In this document: positions 5,896-6,692 of the stretch, piece after piece
Layout: each line of letters starts with the position of its first letter
Numbering within the stretch: the first letter of the stretch is position 1
NCBI GenBank assembly: GCA_023254755.1
Contig: JALRKU010000200.1
Location: 1 to 6,692 of the forward strand
Source of the DNA: Aeromicrobium sp.
GTDB lineage: Bacteria > Actinomycetota > Actinomycetes > Propionibacteriales > Nocardioidaceae
Length of the DNA stretch: 6,692 nucleotides
Direction: 5' to 3'
Translations under genes and position numbers: made by a program
The notes under the pieces: generated by a model
What the model was told of the DNA's origin: nothing
The model's database searches: none
Seen by the model: only the letters and a program-made list of their open reading frames with translations

Positions 5896-6372
5896 ATGGG
5901 GTTCCTGACCGCCGTGCGCAACTGGATCGGACGCACGGGTCTGGAGGTGCTCGGCTGGGTCCTGGTCCCGCTCGGCATCGTCCTGATGCCCGCTCCGGGT
6001 CCGGGCACCCTGGTGCTCGTCGCCGGAGTCGCGCTGCTCGCCCGGCGCCACGCCTGGGCACAACGCCTCCTCGAACCGCTGGAGCGCAACGCCGTCGAGG
6101 CTGCCAAGTTCGGCGTGGCCACCTGGCCTCGGATCGCGTTCAGCGCCCTCGGCTGCGTCTGGCTGATCGTCCTCGGCTTCATCTGGTGGATCGCGCCCGA
6201 GATCCCCGAGTTCTCGGTCCTCGGGGTCGGCTTCGGTCCGGAGCTCCCCGCGGCCGGATGGGGGACCGCGCTCGGCATCTGGGCCTCGGCCGCCGCCGCC
6301 ATCGGACTGCTGGTCTTCAGCGTGGTCAAGTGGCGTGAGCCCCACGATCAGGAGCCGCGCGCTGCGGCGTGA
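5896..6372 (+). CDS. Small integral membrane protein, PGPGW/TIGR02611 type
   Basis: This 158-residue membrane protein resembles the actinobacterial TIGR02611 family with a PGPGW-like core; its function is unknown. A short amphipathic N-terminus (FLTAVRNWIGRTG) leads into a hydrophobic hairpin (about 16-48) whose centre is MPAPGPGTLVLVAG (31-44), with PGPG at 34-37. A basic stretch follows, ARRHAWAQRLLEPLERNAVEAAKFG (49-73), then a third membrane segment at about 78-98 and a fourth at about 120-143, ending in a hydrophilic tail. ATG at 5896 has no Shine-Dalgarno but lies 6 nt after a possible -10 box, so it may be leaderless. It is divergent from the CFA-like methyltransferase across 59 bp, and the next gene downstream has its own putative promoter. 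The family shows no reaction motif, so a structural or stress-related membrane role is a guess only. Confidence 0.85.
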   Translation: MGFLTAVRNWIGRTGLEVLGWVLVPLGIVLMPAPGPGTLVLVAGVALLARRHAWAQRLLEPLERNAVEAAKFGVATWPRIAFSALGCVWLIVLGFIWWIAPEIPEFSVLGVGFGPELPAAGWGTALGIWASAAAAIGLLVFSVVKWREPHDQEPRAAA

Positions 6373-6377
6373 GCACA

Positions 6378-6397
6378 GCCACGTCCGAGTCCGTGGC
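6378..6397 (+). terminator. Possible weak hairpin after the PGPGW-type gene
   Basis: GCCACG at 6378-6383 pairs with CGTGGC at 6392-6397 around an 8-base loop, starting 5 bp after the TGA at 6372. The stem is only 6 bp and no T-run follows, so it is a weak candidate for an actinobacterial terminator and may be chance. Confidence 0.25.
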
Positions 6398-6474
6398 GTG
6401 GCGGCTCGACGCGGTCGGCTCGCTCGTCGTGGGTGAGGGCCGTCTCGAGCGTCCCGCCGGTCAGGGCGACGCCG

Positions 6475-6480
6475 TACGGT
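6475..6480 (+). promoter_or_regulatory. Putative -10 element for the PLP-enzyme gene
   Basis: TACGGT fits TANNNT and ends 6 nt before the ATG at 6487. The intervening GAACCC offers no Shine-Dalgarno, so the transcript is probably leaderless. This is the third forward-strand gene in the window with this arrangement. The rest of the 114-bp gap upstream shows only the weak hairpin at 6378-6397. Confidence 0.5.
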
Positions 6481-6486
6481 GAACCC

Positions 6487-6692
6487 ATGGCGCGCCTCCA
6501 CGACCGGTTTCCCGGCGTCGACCTGCCGCACGTGGCGCTCGGAGAAGGGCCCACTCCGGTCCGTCGGATCGAGGTCGACGGCGTCGCGGCAGAGCTCTGG
6601 GTCAAGGACGAGGGGCGGTTCGGCTCCGGCGGCTGGGGCGGCAACAAGGTGCGCAAGCTCGAGTGGATCATCCCCGAAGCGCATCGGCGCGG
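6487..6692 (+). CDS. PLP-dependent enzyme, D-cysteine desulfhydrase/ACC deaminase-like (partial, 5' end only)
   Basis: Only the first 68 codons are present; the gene runs off the right edge. The reading MARLHDRFPG... contains LGEGPTPVRRIEV (18-30), ELWVKDEGRFGSGGWGGNK (36-54) and VRKLEWIIPEA (55-65). The motif GGNKVRKLE is the cofactor-binding signature of the fold-type II PLP enzymes grouped as D-cysteine desulfhydrase/1-aminocyclopropane-1-carboxylate deaminase (COG2515-like). K54 is the expected Schiff-base lysine. Family members are cytosolic, usually about 300-340 residues long, and act on small amino acids by beta-elimination or deamination. The substrate-deciding residues lie beyond the window, so ACC deaminase activity should not be assumed. 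ATG at 6487 is chosen because it sits 6 nt after a TANNNT -10-like box and family similarity begins shortly afterwards. It appears to be transcribed from its own promoter. Confidence 0.85.
   Translation, partial: MARLHDRFPGVDLPHVALGEGPTPVRRIEVDGVAAELWVKDEGRFGSGGWGGNKVRKLEWIIPEAHRR

Noticed and set aside
4469..5908. 479-residue plus-strand frame opposite the CFA-like gene
   Set aside because: Low-complexity antisense translation with no family resemblance; typical of GC-rich DNA.
5833..6684. 283-residue minus-strand frame opposite the PGPGW-type and PLP-enzyme genes
   Set aside because: Charged, low-complexity sequence spanning two real forward genes and the gap between them, with no motif.

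Overview
The window is high-GC DNA from what looks like an actinobacterium. A Nocardioides/Aeromicrobium-type member of the Propionibacteriales is my best guess, based on codon use, several GTG starts, apparently leaderless promoters and the protein families present. It is a gene-dense chromosomal segment. I see no rRNA, tRNA, CRISPR array, insertion sequence or phage gene.

Layout, left to right. (1) A minus-strand pair: a conserved actinobacterial protein of the hotdog/thioesterase-like type (737-1447), followed one base after its stop by an MFS exporter that runs off the left edge (1-735). (2) Upstream of that pair, a 153-bp intergenic stretch holds five copies of a 21-bp tandem repeat built around the dyad GTGAC-GA-GTCAC (1490-1585). 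(3) A minus-strand class I photolyase (1601-2947). (4) Divergent from it, a complete DtxR/IdeR-type metal-dependent repressor (3002-3691) that appears to start leaderless at a GTG. (5) Convergent with the repressor, a minus-strand operon of a cyclopropane-fatty-acid-synthase-like methyltransferase (4502-5836) and a DUF1295 (steroid 5-alpha-reductase-like) membrane protein (3699-4505) whose start overlaps the methyltransferase stop by 4 bp. (6) Divergent from that operon, a small PGPGW/TIGR02611-type membrane protein (5896-6372). (7) The first 68 codons of a fold-type II PLP enzyme of the D-cysteine desulfhydrase/ACC deaminase group (6487 to the right edge).

How the genes may work together. 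The methyltransferase and the DUF1295 protein are translationally coupled, so they plausibly act in sequence on membrane phospholipid acyl chains: one adds a methyl or methylene carbon and the other may be a membrane reductase. Photolyase and fatty-acid-methylating enzymes are both light/oxidative-stress functions in some bacteria, so their proximity may not be random, but nothing in the sequence shows shared control. The repressor carries every metal ligand expected of IdeR/DtxR and is probably the global iron regulator, not a local one.

The items most worth a second look are the 21-bp dyad array, the methyltransferase/DUF1295 pair with its altered bicarbonate-site residues, and substitutions at two functionally important aromatic positions in the photolyase. 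I found no convincing evidence of a wholly new multi-gene system.
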